From Actinobacillus vicugnae (GTDB taxonomy: Bacteria; Pseudomonadota; Gammaproteobacteria; Enterobacterales; Pasteurellaceae), in NCBI RefSeq assembly GCF_901687125.1, contig NZ_CABFJY010000049.1, positions 35,426 through 99,425 of the forward strand: a DNA stretch of 64,000 nucleotides, in the 5' to 3' direction. The first letter of the stretch is position 1, and every line of letters starts with the position of its first letter. The notes beneath the pieces were generated by a model. That model saw nothing but the letters and a program-made list of their open reading frames with translations, made no database searches and was not told the DNA's origin. Both the position numbers and the translations under genes were made by a program. This document shows positions 55,193 through 64,000 of the stretch, piece after piece.

Positions 55193-55537
55193 ATGATTCA
55201 ACGTATTGATGTGAGTAAACGCTTTTCTGAAGTCGCCATTTACAATGGCGTGGCTTATTTAGCTGGTCAAGTGCCAACAGATGACACACAAGATGCTTAT
55301 CAACAAACCAAACAAGTCTTGGCTGAAATTGATAAATTTTTAGCAAAAGCGAACACTGACAAAAGCAAAATCTTAATGGCAACTGTCTATCTCGCCAATA
55401 TGGCTTATTATGATGAAATGAACCGAGCGTGGGACGAATGGGTTGCAGAAAATAATGCTCCACCACGCGTAGCAGTAGAAGCGCGATTAGCAAATCCAAA
55501 CTGGAAGGTTGAAATTGTAGTAAATGCTGCGGTATAA
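55193..55537 (+). CDS. RidA-family protein (YoaB-like)
   Basis: 114 residues from the ATG at 55193 (TAGGAAG upstream). RidA/YjgF fold; the sequence 'IQRIDVSKRFSEVAIYNGVA' and the end 'NPNWKVEIVVNAAV' resemble E. coli YoaB. An Arg in 'APPRVAVEARL' matches the deaminase-site Arg of RidA proteins. RidA clears reactive enamines from PLP enzymes, a job that suits a position beside ilvE; however, this is the YoaB subgroup, whose role is less certain. Confidence 0.88.
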   Translation: MIQRIDVSKRFSEVAIYNGVAYLAGQVPTDDTQDAYQQTKQVLAEIDKFLAKANTDKSKILMATVYLANMAYYDEMNRAWDEWVAENNAPPRVAVEARLANPNWKVEIVVNAAV

Positions 55538-55566
55538 AAAATGCGTGGTTAGCCACGCATTTTTAT
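55538..55566 (+). terminator. Terminator after the RidA-family gene
   Basis: AAATGCGTGG-TTAG-CCACGCATTT and a T-run. Confidence 0.9.
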
Positions 55567-55579
55567 TTTAGGAGGTAAT

Positions 55580-56218
55580 ATGCGATCACCCTTTTATCGC
55601 AATGCGCATATTTTCTTAATTGGAGGAGCAGCTGATCAAGAGCCTTATTATTTTGTTGGCCCACTAAGAAATATCAGCATTGCAGAACGAAAACTCAAAA
55701 GAAAAATTCAAGCCTGTCTTGCACATCATGAACAAATCCAGCTTCATACACTGGGTTATAATCATATTTTTCATCTGCGGGATATTGAATTAAACATACT
55801 ACTCAAAATTCAGCCACAAGATCTTATTTATATTATTGGTCATAGTTTAGGCGGCTGGAATGCAGCACATCTCTCACACCAACTAACCGACAGAGGTTAT
55901 CGAGTACGTCTGCTTGCGACGCTCGATCCCGTTGGGGAAGGTAAGCTTGTCTGGCTGGGATCAAATATCCATAAACTGCCACAATCTCAACCCAATGCCG
56001 ATTTCTGGATCAATATTCGTGCCGAAACCCAAGCTACTTATGATTTATCGGATATTGTTGCCCGTCTTGGTCAGCAATGGCATTTAACCAACGAACCCGA
56101 TCTTAACCAACAGCTCAACATTCACCATGCAAATGTACAACGAATGCTTAGCACAAAGTTACATACAGGCAAATCTATTCTTGATTACCTCATCGAAAGC
56201 CTTCAGCAACTGCTTTAG
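55580..56218 (+). CDS. Orphan alpha/beta hydrolase (lipase/esterase-like)
   Basis: 212 residues, no signal peptide. Nucleophile elbow GHSLGG with Ser89 after a hydrophobic strand ('DLIYIIGHSLGGWNAAHL'), a plausible acid Asp116 in TLDPVG, and His182 or His183 in NIHHANV, the order and spacing of a serine-hydrolase triad. The pattern 'LLATLDPVG' and a late Asn/His pair recall lipase-like proteins found near phage or secretion loci, but neither neighbour is such a gene. GGAGGTAA is a strong ribosome site. The gene may be acquired: it stands alone, flanked by terminators. Substrate unknown. Confidence 0.75.
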   Translation: MRSPFYRNAHIFLIGGAADQEPYYFVGPLRNISIAERKLKRKIQACLAHHEQIQLHTLGYNHIFHLRDIELNILLKIQPQDLIYIIGHSLGGWNAAHLSHQLTDRGYRVRLLATLDPVGEGKLVWLGSNIHKLPQSQPNADFWINIRAETQATYDLSDIVARLGQQWHLTNEPDLNQQLNIHHANVQRMLSTKLHTGKSILDYLIESLQQLL

Positions 56219-56237
56219 CTCCTTTTTACCTAAAAAA

Positions 56238-56283
56238 ACAAGCGGTCATCTTTCGCTGATTTTCGCAAAAAATGACCGCTTAT
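56238..56283. terminator. Bidirectional uptake-sequence-pair terminator
   Basis: AAGCGGTCAT (56240-56249) opposed by ATGACCGCTT (56272-56281), between the convergent hydrolase gene and dppF, with A-run and T-rich flanks. Confidence 0.7.
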
Positions 56284-56303
56284 CTAACATACAATTTAGC
56301 TCA

Positions 56304-57293
56304 TTACTCCACCATAAAACAGGCAATTTTGGTACCATCTTGATAGCTTTTCAGCTGAGGCTGTTCCACTTTACATTGTTCAGTTGCTAAACGACAACGG
56401 GCATGGAATGCACAACCTTTCGGCGGATTTAATGGACTAGGTAGTTCACCTGTTAATTTAATTCGCTCACGTCGTTGTGCGGGATTCAAACGTGGTGTCG
56501 CTGATAATAACGCTTGGGTATAAGGATGACGAGGGTTACTAAAAATCGTTTTAGTATCACCTTGCTCCACCACTCGCCCTAGATACATTACCATCACTTC
56601 ATCAGCAATATGTTCTACCACTGAAAGATCGTGAGAAATAAACACATAAGACAGCCCAAGATCTTGTTGCAAATCCATCATCAAATTCAGTACTTGCGCC
56701 CGAACGGATACATCCAATGCCGAAACAGGCTCATCTGCCACCACAATATCAGGGTTGAGCATCAAGCCTCTGGCAATCGCAATTCGCTGACGTTGCCCAC
56801 CTGAAAACATATGTGGATAGCGGTCGTAAAATTCTGGTCTTAAGCCGACTTTTCCCATCATTTCCAGCACTTTTGCTTTACGTTCTGCCGCCGACAAATC
56901 AGTATTGATTAAAAGCGGTTCTTCTAAAATACTACCTACTTTTTTACGAGGATTCAGTGAACTATAAGGGTTTTGAAACACAATCTGAATTTTTTTACGG
57001 CGTAATGCTGTTGTTTGTTTGTCATTTACCAAAAAATTCTGCCCTTGATAGAACAGTTCACCTTCACTTGGGCTTTCAATCATTGTGAGCATTCGCCCCA
57101 GTGTGGATTTTCCACAACCAGACTCGCCTACCACTGCCAGCGTTTTGCCACGTTCCAACTGGAATGAAACACCATCTACTGCTTTAACCGTCTTCGGCTT
57201 AGCAAACAGACCTTGCTTCACGGGATAGTATTTTTTCAGATTTTTCGCATCAAGAAGCGGTGCGTTTTGTTCATTTTTTTGCAAATCAGTCAT
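56304..57293 (-). CDS. dppF: Dipeptide transporter ATPase
   Basis: 329 residues. ABC ATPase with Walker A GESGCGKST (about 54-62), signature FSGGQRQRIAIAR and Walker B VVADEP. The C-terminal oligopeptide-transporter domain has a Cys-containing motif (GCAFHARC...C) seen in the DppD/OppD families. Partner of DppD. The stop codon of dppD lies 13 bases upstream. Last gene of the dpp operon. Confidence 0.93.
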   Translation of the reverse strand: MTDLQKNEQNAPLLDAKNLKKYYPVKQGLFAKPKTVKAVDGVSFQLERGKTLAVVGESGCGKSTLGRMLTMIESPSEGELFYQGQNFLVNDKQTTALRRKKIQIVFQNPYSSLNPRKKVGSILEEPLLINTDLSAAERKAKVLEMMGKVGLRPEFYDRYPHMFSGGQRQRIAIARGLMLNPDIVVADEPVSALDVSVRAQVLNLMMDLQQDLGLSYVFISHDLSVVEHIADEVMVMYLGRVVEQGDTKTIFSNPRHPYTQALLSATPRLNPAQRRERIKLTGELPSPLNPPKGCAFHARCRLATEQCKVEQPQLKSYQDGTKIACFMVE

Positions 57294-57305
57294 TTCGCTT
57301 CTCCG

Positions 57306-58292
57306 TTATTGCTTGATTGTTGGCTTACCATTTTCATCTAATGGGAAATGGCATTTCACTTGGCGTCCATTTAATACTTGTAAAGCAGGCTCATACTCAC
57401 GGCATTTATCCGTTGCATATGGACAACGTGGGTTGAGCAAACAGCCTTGCGGTCGGTCATATTTGCCAGGCACCACGCCAGACAGCGATTGCAAACGGGA
57501 TTTACCTTCGGCAAATTCCGGCAAGGCTTTTAACAATGCTTGGGTATAAGGATGAAGCGGGGCTTTAAAAATCAATTCCGCTTTGCCTTCTTCTACTACC
57601 TGCCCTGCATACATAACGATAATGCGATGAGCTGATTCTGCTACTAACGCTAAATCGTGCGTAATCAAAATTAACGCCATATTTTCTTTGCGTTGTAGCT
57701 CAAGTAATAAATCAATAATTTGCGCTTGAATAGTTACGTCTAATGCGGTGGTTGGTTCATCCGCAATTAATAATTTGGGATTACACGCAATCGCCATCGC
57801 AATCATCACTCGCTGGCTCATACCGCCCGAGAGTTGATGTGGATACACTTCCAAACGAGATTTAGGATCGGGAATCCCCACCATGGTCAGTAATTCAATC
57901 GCACGTTCACGACGTTCCGCTTTTGAACCGCCTTGATGTACTTTCAGCGCTTCCATAATTTGAAAGCCAACCGTATAGCTTGGATTTAGGCTAGTCATCG
58001 CATCTTGGAAAATCATCGAAACATCTGCACCTACGATTTTCTGTTTTTCTTTCGGTTTTAACGCCAATAAATTATTACCGTTAAATTCAAGTGAATTGGC
58101 AGTAACTCGTCCAGGAAAATCAATTAAGCCCATAATGGCCAGTGAGCTTACCGATTTCCCTGAGCCTGATTCACCCACGATACCTAATACTTCGCCTTCA
58201 TTGATCGTATAGCTCACACGATCAACCGCTTTAAATGGCGCTTTCTCATCACCAAAATGTACAGAAAGCTGATCTACCGTTAATAAAGCCAT
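57306..58292 (-). CDS. dppD: Dipeptide transporter ATPase
   Basis: 328 residues. Walker A GESGSGKS near 36-43, ABC signature LSGGMSQRV and Walker B LIADEP. C-terminal [14 protein letters not shown] motif may bind a [4Fe-4S] cluster, as reported for DppD-type subunits. Gap of 9 bases to dppC. Drives peptide import together with DppF. Confidence 0.93.
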   Translation of the reverse strand: MALLTVDQLSVHFGDEKAPFKAVDRVSYTINEGEVLGIVGESGSGKSVSSLAIMGLIDFPGRVTANSLEFNGNNLLALKPKEKQKIVGADVSMIFQDAMTSLNPSYTVGFQIMEALKVHQGGSKAERRERAIELLTMVGIPDPKSRLEVYPHQLSGGMSQRVMIAMAIACNPKLLIADEPTTALDVTIQAQIIDLLLELQRKENMALILITHDLALVAESAHRIIVMYAGQVVEEGKAELIFKAPLHPYTQALLKALPEFAEGKSRLQSLSGVVPGKYDRPQGCLLNPRCPYATDKCREYEPALQVLNGRQVKCHFPLDENGKPTIKQ

Positions 58293-58301
58293 CTTGCTCT
58301 C

Positions 58302-59192
58302 CTATTGTTTAAGTTTTGGATCGAGCGCATCACGTAAGCCATCGCCCATTAAATTAAATGCTAATACTAGTGATAAAATCGCTAGCCCTGGAATAGTTAC
58401 CAACCAGTTTGCTGATTGCATAAAACCACGAGATTCCGCCAACATCGTACCCAGTTCTGGTGTTGGCGGTTGTGCGCCAATACCTAAGAAACCGAGTGCC
58501 GCAAGTTCTAAAATCGCATTAGAAATCCCCATCGTCATTTGCACGATAAGAGGAGCAAGACAGTTAGGTAAAATTACAATAAACATTAAACGTAATACAC
58601 CAGCACCAGCCACTCGGCTTGCGACCACATAATCACGATTTTTCTCACTCATTACGGAGGCTCGGGTTAAGCGCACATAGCTCGGAATCGAAACGATCGC
58701 AATTGCAATTGCGGCATTAATCAGTGAGGGGCCTAAAATCGTTACCACGCCAATAGTGAGGAGTAGGCTCGGAATCGCTAACATAATATCCACAAAACGC
58801 ATAATCACAATATCGATCACACCACCGTAATAGCCCGCAAGCAAACCTAAAATCACACCGAATACGCAGGATAGCACAACGATGACCACGCCAATAAATA
58901 CGGATAAGCGTGCGCCATAGATAATACGAGACAGTATATCTCGTCCAATATCATCCGTACCTAATAGATAAGTAGCATTGCCACCTTCAACCCACACAGG
59001 GGGTAATAGCAATGCATTACGATTTTGCTCGATCGGGTCAAAAGGGGCGACCCAAGCTGCAAATACTGTTGCAAAAAAGACAATTGCAATAAAGGCAAGC
59101 CCGATAACTGCACCACGATTTTGGCAAAAGTAATACCAAAACTCTTGTAATGGCGTTTTCGGAACAGGTGCCGAAAGGGTTGTTGAAGACAT
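58302..59192 (-). CDS. dppC: Dipeptide transporter permease
   Basis: 296 residues from the ATG at 59192; the in-frame ATG at 59213 is less likely because the GGAG needed for initiation lies inside it and the shorter start aligns with E. coli DppC (SAPVPKTPLQEFW). About six membrane segments; the ABC-coupling EAA-like loop is in the 'VAGAGVLRLMFIVILPNCLA' region. Works with DppB to form the channel. Confidence 0.92.
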   Translation of the reverse strand: MSSTTLSAPVPKTPLQEFWYYFCQNRGAVIGLAFIAIVFFATVFAAWVAPFDPIEQNRNALLLPPVWVEGGNATYLLGTDDIGRDILSRIIYGARLSVFIGVVIVVLSCVFGVILGLLAGYYGGVIDIVIMRFVDIMLAIPSLLLTIGVVTILGPSLINAAIAIAIVSIPSYVRLTRASVMSEKNRDYVVASRVAGAGVLRLMFIVILPNCLAPLIVQMTMGISNAILELAALGFLGIGAQPPTPELGTMLAESRGFMQSANWLVTIPGLAILSLVLAFNLMGDGLRDALDPKLKQ

Positions 59193-59265
59193 TATGTATC
59201 TCACTCCATTCAATAAATTTGCAAAATTTTGAGAAAATTTGACCGCTTGTTAAAGTCCAAGCTTG

Positions 59266-60267
59266 CTAATGGCGGATTCTCGGATTCACCACACCGTAAA
59301 TTAAATCTACGGTTAAATTCACTAGAATAATAATCGTCGCAATAATTAACACCGAGCCTTGTAAGACGGGATAATCACGTGCGTTAATTGCATCAATAAT
59401 CCACTTACCGATACCTGGCCAAGAGAAAATATTTTCGGTTAATACTGCACCTGAAAGTAATTGCCCCACAATAAGTCCCACAACCGTTACTACAGGAATC
59501 AACGCATTACGTAGTGCGTGTACAATCACGATACGCATAGTATTTAGACCTTTTGCCTTTGCGGTACGAATATAGTCTTCGCCCAATACTTCAAGCATAG
59601 AAGAGCGAGTCATACGAGTGACCACCGCCAGTGGAATTGTCCCTAACACAATTGAAGGTAGAATCAATGATTTAATCGCCGCAATAAATGCACCAGGTTC
59701 ATCCGAAACCCAAGTGTCGTACAGCATAAACCCTGTTTCGGCTTCGATCCAATATTCGGAAGGCAAACGCCCAGAAGCGGGTAAACCGAGTGGGGTGGAA
59801 ATATAAAGAATTAAAATTAAGCCCCACCAGAAAATTGGCATTGAGTAACCTGTTAAAGATAACGTGGTTACTGTGTGTGAAATCCACGAATCTTTTTTCA
59901 CAGCAGCAATCACACCGAGAGCAATACCAAAAATCAATGACCACAGCAATGCAAAAAATGCTAATTCCACCGTTGCGGGAAACAGCGTGAAAAACTCTTT
60001 TAATACAGGCGCATTATTACGAAATGAATTGCCAAGATCCCCTTGAAATACCCCTTTGATATAATTCAGATATTGTTCATGTAACGGTAAATCTAAGCCA
60101 AGTTGTGCCATCATCTGCGCATGAACAACGGGATCTAAACCTCGCTCGCCCATACGGATTTCGATTGGATCCCCAGGAATTAAATGTACTAAGGCAAAAG
60201 TAATTAAAGTTATCGCAATAAAAGTTGGGATAACCATAAAAAGACGTTTAAGAATAAATGAAAACAT
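59266..60267 (-). CDS. dppB: Dipeptide transporter permease
   Basis: 333 residues, six membrane segments. 'IPTFIAITLITFALVHLIPG' N-terminal helix, conserved 'GEDYIRTAKAKGL' coupling loop and the end 'VNLTVDLIYGVVNPRIRH'. Forms the channel with DppC. A 73-bp gap to dppC contains one uptake sequence. It begins after a hairpin that may reduce readthrough from the upstream binding-protein gene. Confidence 0.93.
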   Translation of the reverse strand: MFSFILKRLFMVIPTFIAITLITFALVHLIPGDPIEIRMGERGLDPVVHAQMMAQLGLDLPLHEQYLNYIKGVFQGDLGNSFRNNAPVLKEFFTLFPATVELAFFALLWSLIFGIALGVIAAVKKDSWISHTVTTLSLTGYSMPIFWWGLILILYISTPLGLPASGRLPSEYWIEAETGFMLYDTWVSDEPGAFIAAIKSLILPSIVLGTIPLAVVTRMTRSSMLEVLGEDYIRTAKAKGLNTMRIVIVHALRNALIPVVTVVGLIVGQLLSGAVLTENIFSWPGIGKWIIDAINARDYPVLQGSVLIIATIIILVNLTVDLIYGVVNPRIRH

Positions 60268-60303
60268 TAGGTGTACTCGTTATTTGTCCCACGAAAAATA
60301 TGA

Positions 60304-60372
60304 AAAACACGGCGTAAGCGGTCAAATTTAGCCAATTTTTTACAAATGGCTAATAACTTTCAGCCGTGTTTT
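60304..60372 (-). terminator. Attenuating terminator between dppA1 and dppB
   Basis: AAAACACGGC / GCCGTGTTTT 10-bp stem with an inner TAGCCA/TGGCTA hairpin and an uptake core in the loop; on the minus strand a T-run follows. It should lower dppBCDF expression relative to the binding protein. Confidence 0.65.
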
Positions 60373-60390
60373 CAATGGTTAATCAAAAAT

Positions 60391-61992
60391 TTATTTAGTT
60401 TCTAAATCAACACCGTAGAAATTATGTAAGCTAAATGGGCTAATCTCATAACCTTTTACTTCCTTACGAACTGGGAAATAAGTGGTTGAGTGAGCAATGG
60501 TTACCCATGGCGCTTGCTCTTTGAAAAGCACTTGAGCTTGCTTATAAAGCTCAGTGCGCTTTGCTTTATCCGTTGTTTGAACTGCATCAGTCATTAACTT
60601 ATCAAAATCTTTATGACAGAATTTTGCATAGTTAGAACCTTGTTTTACCGCCGTACAACTTAATAGGGTATTTAAGAAATTATCTGGATCGCCATTGTCA
60701 CCGTTCCAGCCCATCATACCAGTGGTGTGTTCACCGTTACGCATACGATTGAGGTATTCACCCCATTCATAACTCACAATTTTGGCATTTACGCCCACTT
60801 TTTTCCAATCTTCTTGGATAAGCTCCGCCATACGACGTGCATTTGGGTTATATGGACGAGAAACTGGCATCGCCCATACTTCTGTATCGAAACCATTCTC
60901 AAACCCAGCTTCTTTCAACAATGCTTTGGCTTTTTCAGGATTATAGTCATAATCTTTCACCTCATCATTATAACTCCACATTGTTGGTGGAATTGGATTT
61001 TTCGCTTTTTCGCCAGAACCTTGATATACCGACTGAATAATCGCATCTTTATTAATCGCATAACTTAACGCTTGGCGAACTTTTACATTATCAAACGGCT
61101 TTTTCTGCGTATTAAAATGCAAGTAACCTACATTTAAACCAGGTTTGGTCATTAAATGAATGTTTGGATCTTTTTTCAGCGCTTCTAAATCGGCAGGATT
61201 TGGGTAAGGAGCCGCATGACATTCACCTTTTTGTAACTTCGCCATACGAACGGAAGCATCTGGCGTAATCGTAAAAACTAAGCGATCAATCGCAGGCTTA
61301 CCCGCCCAATATTGCTCAAATCCTTTATAACGAACTTGTGAATCTTTTTGATAATCCACAAATTGGAACGGCCCTGTACCAATCGGATTTTGGTCTAATT
61401 TTTCTGGCTTGCCCTCTTGTAACAAGCGTTCTGCATATTCCGCAGAAAAAATCGAAGCGAAATCCATCGCAATATTGGCTAAGAACGGTGCATTCGGCAC
61501 TTTTAGGTTAATTTTGACCGTATAATCATCCACTTTTTCAATATTATTGATGATGTTGCCCATATCCATTCCGATAAAGTATTCGTAGTTTCCACCCGAA
61601 ACTTTATGATATGGATGATTTGGATCTAATTGACGATTGAAAGAGAATAAAACGTCATCAGCGTTAAAATCACGAGTTGGTTTAAATTCTTTATTTGAAT
61701 GAAATTTCACTCCTCTACGTAAATAGAACGTATAACTTTTGCCATCTTCAGATACATCCCACTTCTCCGCTAACGCTGGCACTACATTAGTTGCCCCTTT
61801 TTCAAAATCAACTAAGCGATTAAAAATAGCTTGGCTGGTAGCATCCAGCGTACCACCGTCTGTCGCAAATTGCGGATTAAGATAAGTAGGAGAAGATTCT
61901 AAACAATAAACGAAGGTTTTAGGCGCAGCTAAAGCAGAACTTGAGACTGCAATAGCAAGCGAAAGTAGAGAGAGTGTTGTGAATTTTTGCAT
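60391..61992 (-). CDS. dppA: Peptide (or heme/glutathione) binding protein, copy 1
   Basis: 533 residues from the ATG at 61992 (GGAG upstream). Periplasmic SBP family 5. The Sec signal ends ALA near residue 23 with no lipobox, so a soluble protein. Motifs: 'YCLESSPTYLNPQFATDGGT' near 29-48, 'GTGPFQFVDYQKDS' and 'NGDPDNFLNTLLSC' near the end, containing the Asp that binds a peptide amino group. In Haemophilus close relatives bind heme and glutathione (HbpA/GbpA), so the ligand is uncertain. Directly before dppBCDF. Confidence 0.92.
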   Translation of the reverse strand: MQKFTTLSLLSLAIAVSSSALAAPKTFVYCLESSPTYLNPQFATDGGTLDATSQAIFNRLVDFEKGATNVVPALAEKWDVSEDGKSYTFYLRRGVKFHSNKEFKPTRDFNADDVLFSFNRQLDPNHPYHKVSGGNYEYFIGMDMGNIINNIEKVDDYTVKINLKVPNAPFLANIAMDFASIFSAEYAERLLQEGKPEKLDQNPIGTGPFQFVDYQKDSQVRYKGFEQYWAGKPAIDRLVFTITPDASVRMAKLQKGECHAAPYPNPADLEALKKDPNIHLMTKPGLNVGYLHFNTQKKPFDNVKVRQALSYAINKDAIIQSVYQGSGEKAKNPIPPTMWSYNDEVKDYDYNPEKAKALLKEAGFENGFDTEVWAMPVSRPYNPNARRMAELIQEDWKKVGVNAKIVSYEWGEYLNRMRNGEHTTGMMGWNGDNGDPDNFLNTLLSCTAVKQGSNYAKFCHKDFDKLMTDAVQTTDKAKRTELYKQAQVLFKEQAPWVTIAHSTTYFPVRKEVKGYEISPFSLHNFYGVDLETK

Positions 61993-62079
61993 GGGGTACT
62001 CCAATGTTGTGCTTGTTTTTATTTTTATGAATTCTTCGAATATACAAGTTTTTCAATGAAGTTCAATACTTTTTCAATA

Positions 62080-62136
62080 AAAAGCGGTCTAAATTGAGCG
62101 AAAACTTGCAATTTTTCCGCAAAATTAGACCGCTTA
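62080..62136 (-). terminator. Uptake-sequence-pair terminator after dppA copy 2
   Basis: AAGCGGTCTAA (62082-62092) opposed by TTAGACCGCTT (62125-62135), followed on the minus strand by TTTTTATTG. Confidence 0.75.
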
Positions 62137-62152
62137 TAATATTTATTATAAT

Positions 62153-63751
62153 CTATTGGGAAGTTTCTAACTCCACCCTATAAAAATTATGCGATAGAAA
62201 TGGGCTGACGGTATAACCTTTTACCTCTTTACGCATTGGAAAATAAGTGGTCGAATGTGCAATCGGAAGCCATGGAGTCTGCTGTTTGAAAATAACTTGT
62301 GCTTGTTTATACAACAGCTCTCTCTTTACTTTATCCGATTCTTGTGCTGCCTGTGTGACTAGCTCATTATAAGCAGGATCACAAAAATGTGCATAATTTG
62401 AACCTTGTTTCACCGCATTACAACTTAATAGGGTATTTAAGAAGTTATCAGGATCTCCATTATCCCCCGTCCAGCCCATCATTCCCGTTGAATGCTCTCC
62501 TTGTTCCATACGTTTGAGATATTCCCCCCATTCGAAACTTACAATTTTTGCCGTAACACCAATTTGCTTCCAATCTTCTTGAACCATTTCAGCCATACGA
62601 CGAGCATTTGGATTATACGGGCGAGAAACTGGCATTGCCCATAATTCCGTTTCAAAGCCATTTTCCAATCCTGCCTCTTTCAATAAGGCTTTTGCTTTTT
62701 CAGGATTGTATTCGTAGTCCTGAATCGCATCATTATAGCCCCAAATTGTTGGTGGCATCGGATTTTTAGCAATAGAACCAGTCCCTTGATAAACGGAGTC
62801 TAAAATTGCTTGCTTGTTGACTGCATAATTAAGTGCTTGACGAACTTTTTGATTATCTAATGGCTTTTTATCTAAATTAAACGTGATATAACCAACATTA
62901 AGTCCAGATTTCTCAAGTACTTGCAAATTAGGATCCGATTTCATTTGAGCAATATCTGCAGGATTCGGATAAGGCATTGCATGACACTCATTTTTCTGTA
63001 GTTTCGCATAACGAACCGTTGTATCTGGCGTAACACTAAACACTAAGCGGTCTAATTTTGATCTACCTTGCCAATAATCATCAAACGCTTTAAAACGAAC
63101 ATAAGCATCTTTCTGTAGCCCTACAAATTCAAATGGACCTGTACCAATCGGTGCTGTGTCTACTTTCTCTGGGGTTCCCGCTTTTAACATTTGATCCGCA
63201 TATTCCGCAGACGAAATAGAAGCGAAATCCATCGCAAGATTGGCAAGAAACGGCGCATTTGGCACTTTTAAATGAAAACGCACCACATAGGTATCCACTT
63301 TCTCGACTTTTTCAATAATATTCGGCATATCCATACCTAAGAAAAACTCGTAATTTCCACCCGAAATATTATGAAAATAGTTATATTTATTTAATTGGCG
63401 ATTAAATACGAATAGTACATCATCAGCATTAAAAGTTCGAGAAGGTGTAAACGCTTTATTGTGATGAAATTTAACGCCCTTACGTAAATAAAAAGTATAA
63501 GTTTTACCATCCGCTGAAATATCCCATTTTTCAGCTAATGAGGGAATAAGATTAGTCGTACCTGGTTCAAAATCAACTAAACGATTATATAGCGCCTGCG
63601 CCACATCTAATGTCGCACCATCTGTACCAATTTGTGGATTTAAAAAAGTAGGAGAAGATTCAATACAATAAGTAAACGTTTGTTGAGTCGCTAATACGGC
63701 ACTAGGAAAAAGCGCTAAAGCAAGCGCTGATAAAGAAACAATTTTTCGCAT
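62153..63751 (-). CDS. Peptide (or heme/glutathione) binding protein, copy 2
   Basis: 532 residues, clearly a tandem paralogue of the downstream dppA (same length, same motifs 'SSPTFLNPQIGTDGAT', 'NGDPDNFLNTLLSC', 'WAMPVSRPYNPNARRMAEM'). The Sec signal ends VLA near residue 21 with no lipobox. The N-terminal halves have diverged more than the C-terminal halves. A terminator separates the two copies, so copy 2 can be expressed alone. Probably a different ligand preference, e.g. heme or glutathione, sharing the Dpp channel. The promoter lies in the 250 bp upstream. Confidence 0.88.
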   Translation of the reverse strand: MRKIVSLSALALALFPSAVLATQQTFTYCIESSPTFLNPQIGTDGATLDVAQALYNRLVDFEPGTTNLIPSLAEKWDISADGKTYTFYLRKGVKFHHNKAFTPSRTFNADDVLFVFNRQLNKYNYFHNISGGNYEFFLGMDMPNIIEKVEKVDTYVVRFHLKVPNAPFLANLAMDFASISSAEYADQMLKAGTPEKVDTAPIGTGPFEFVGLQKDAYVRFKAFDDYWQGRSKLDRLVFSVTPDTTVRYAKLQKNECHAMPYPNPADIAQMKSDPNLQVLEKSGLNVGYITFNLDKKPLDNQKVRQALNYAVNKQAILDSVYQGTGSIAKNPMPPTIWGYNDAIQDYEYNPEKAKALLKEAGLENGFETELWAMPVSRPYNPNARRMAEMVQEDWKQIGVTAKIVSFEWGEYLKRMEQGEHSTGMMGWTGDNGDPDNFLNTLLSCNAVKQGSNYAHFCDPAYNELVTQAAQESDKVKRELLYKQAQVIFKQQTPWLPIAHSTTYFPMRKEVKGYTVSPFLSHNFYRVELETSQ

Positions 63752-64000
63752 GCAATATCCTGATGTTGTGTATAAATTATTTATTTGAATAATTCACATA
63801 TTATCAGCCCTATTGCATATTGCAATGCCCATATACTACAAAGGGAAAAATACTGATTTTAGCTATGCAAGCGAATTTGTGAGGAAGGTTTAAAGCTAAG
63901 CAATGATTTGTTATTTAAGACAGATGGAGTTGATAGCAAGCGGTCGGATTCGCTTAACTTTTTGCAGTTTGAGCCTGATTGTTGGTTTAGCGTCTTAAAC
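63752..64000. other. Upstream region of dppA copy 2, window end
   Basis: No gene recognised in these 249 bp. ATTGCA-TAT-TGCAAT (about 63812-63826) is a small inverted repeat that may be an operator for the dpp genes. An uptake core lies at 63937-63946 (AGCAAGCGGTC). Confidence 0.4.

Overview
The window is a chromosomal segment of a Pasteurellaceae bacterium. The genes read as close relatives of Haemophilus, Actinobacillus and Mannheimia genes. The DNA is AT-rich and peppered with the uptake signal core ACAAGCGGTC, often continuing AAATTT. This is the Actinobacillus pleuropneumoniae-type uptake sequence, not the Haemophilus influenzae type (AAGTGCGGT). An Actinobacillus, Mannheimia or Bibersteinia-like species is the best guess; the species cannot be fixed from sequence alone.

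Layout. 1-4.7 kb: the start of bioB, a small lipoprotein, thyA, then the conserved hemE-yjaG-hupA block and ygfB. 4.8-6.7 kb: zapA, 6S RNA, the folate enzyme fau, and an IclR regulator translationally coupled to fau. 6.7-13.9 kb: a 560-bp regulatory-looking gap, then putP and a putA without the usual DNA-binding domain (proline uptake and oxidation), and uraA. 14.3-26.1 kb: one 3,908-residue trimeric autotransporter adhesin with seven long collagen-like modules, preceded by about 1 kb of non-coding DNA. 27-31 kb: nrfABCD (periplasmic nitrite reduction to ammonia), divergent from ldhA. 32.4-37 kb: ilvG-ilvM-ppa-ilvD. 37-44 kb: a ZIP metal transporter, a DUF805 protein, a MITE-like structured repeat, engB, a GT25 glycosyltransferase, rraB, tusA, pepQ, fxsA, rluE, nudC and a nucleotidyltransferase remnant. 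44-50 kb: yidB, kdsB, trxB, the PTS-type dihydroxyacetone kinase dhaKLM, cnoX and glpE. 50.3-55.5 kb: exbB-exbD-tonB, ybaB-recR, grxD, the aminotransferase ilvE, and a RidA-family gene. 55.6-64 kb: an orphan serine hydrolase and a dpp peptide transporter operon with two tandem binding proteins.

How it works together. nrfABCD, ldhA and dhaKLM suit respiration and fermentation without oxygen on a mucosal surface. exbBD-tonB energises outer-membrane iron and heme uptake, and dpp imports peptides (related binding proteins take heme or glutathione). ilvGMD and ilvE make branched-chain amino acids. kdsB and the GT25 enzyme build lipooligosaccharide. The giant adhesin is the main surface and host-contact factor.

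Many transcription units end in hairpins made from two inverted uptake sequences. No tRNA, rRNA, CRISPR array, prophage or complete insertion sequence was seen. The least ordinary items are the adhesin (modular repeats, very dense N-X-T sequons), a 22-bp perfect palindrome upstream of it, a shared leader in front of ilvG and ilvE, the MITE-like element at 38.3-38.6 kb, the orphan hydrolase, and a 9-G tract inside hemE. I found no convincing multi-gene system that is plainly new.
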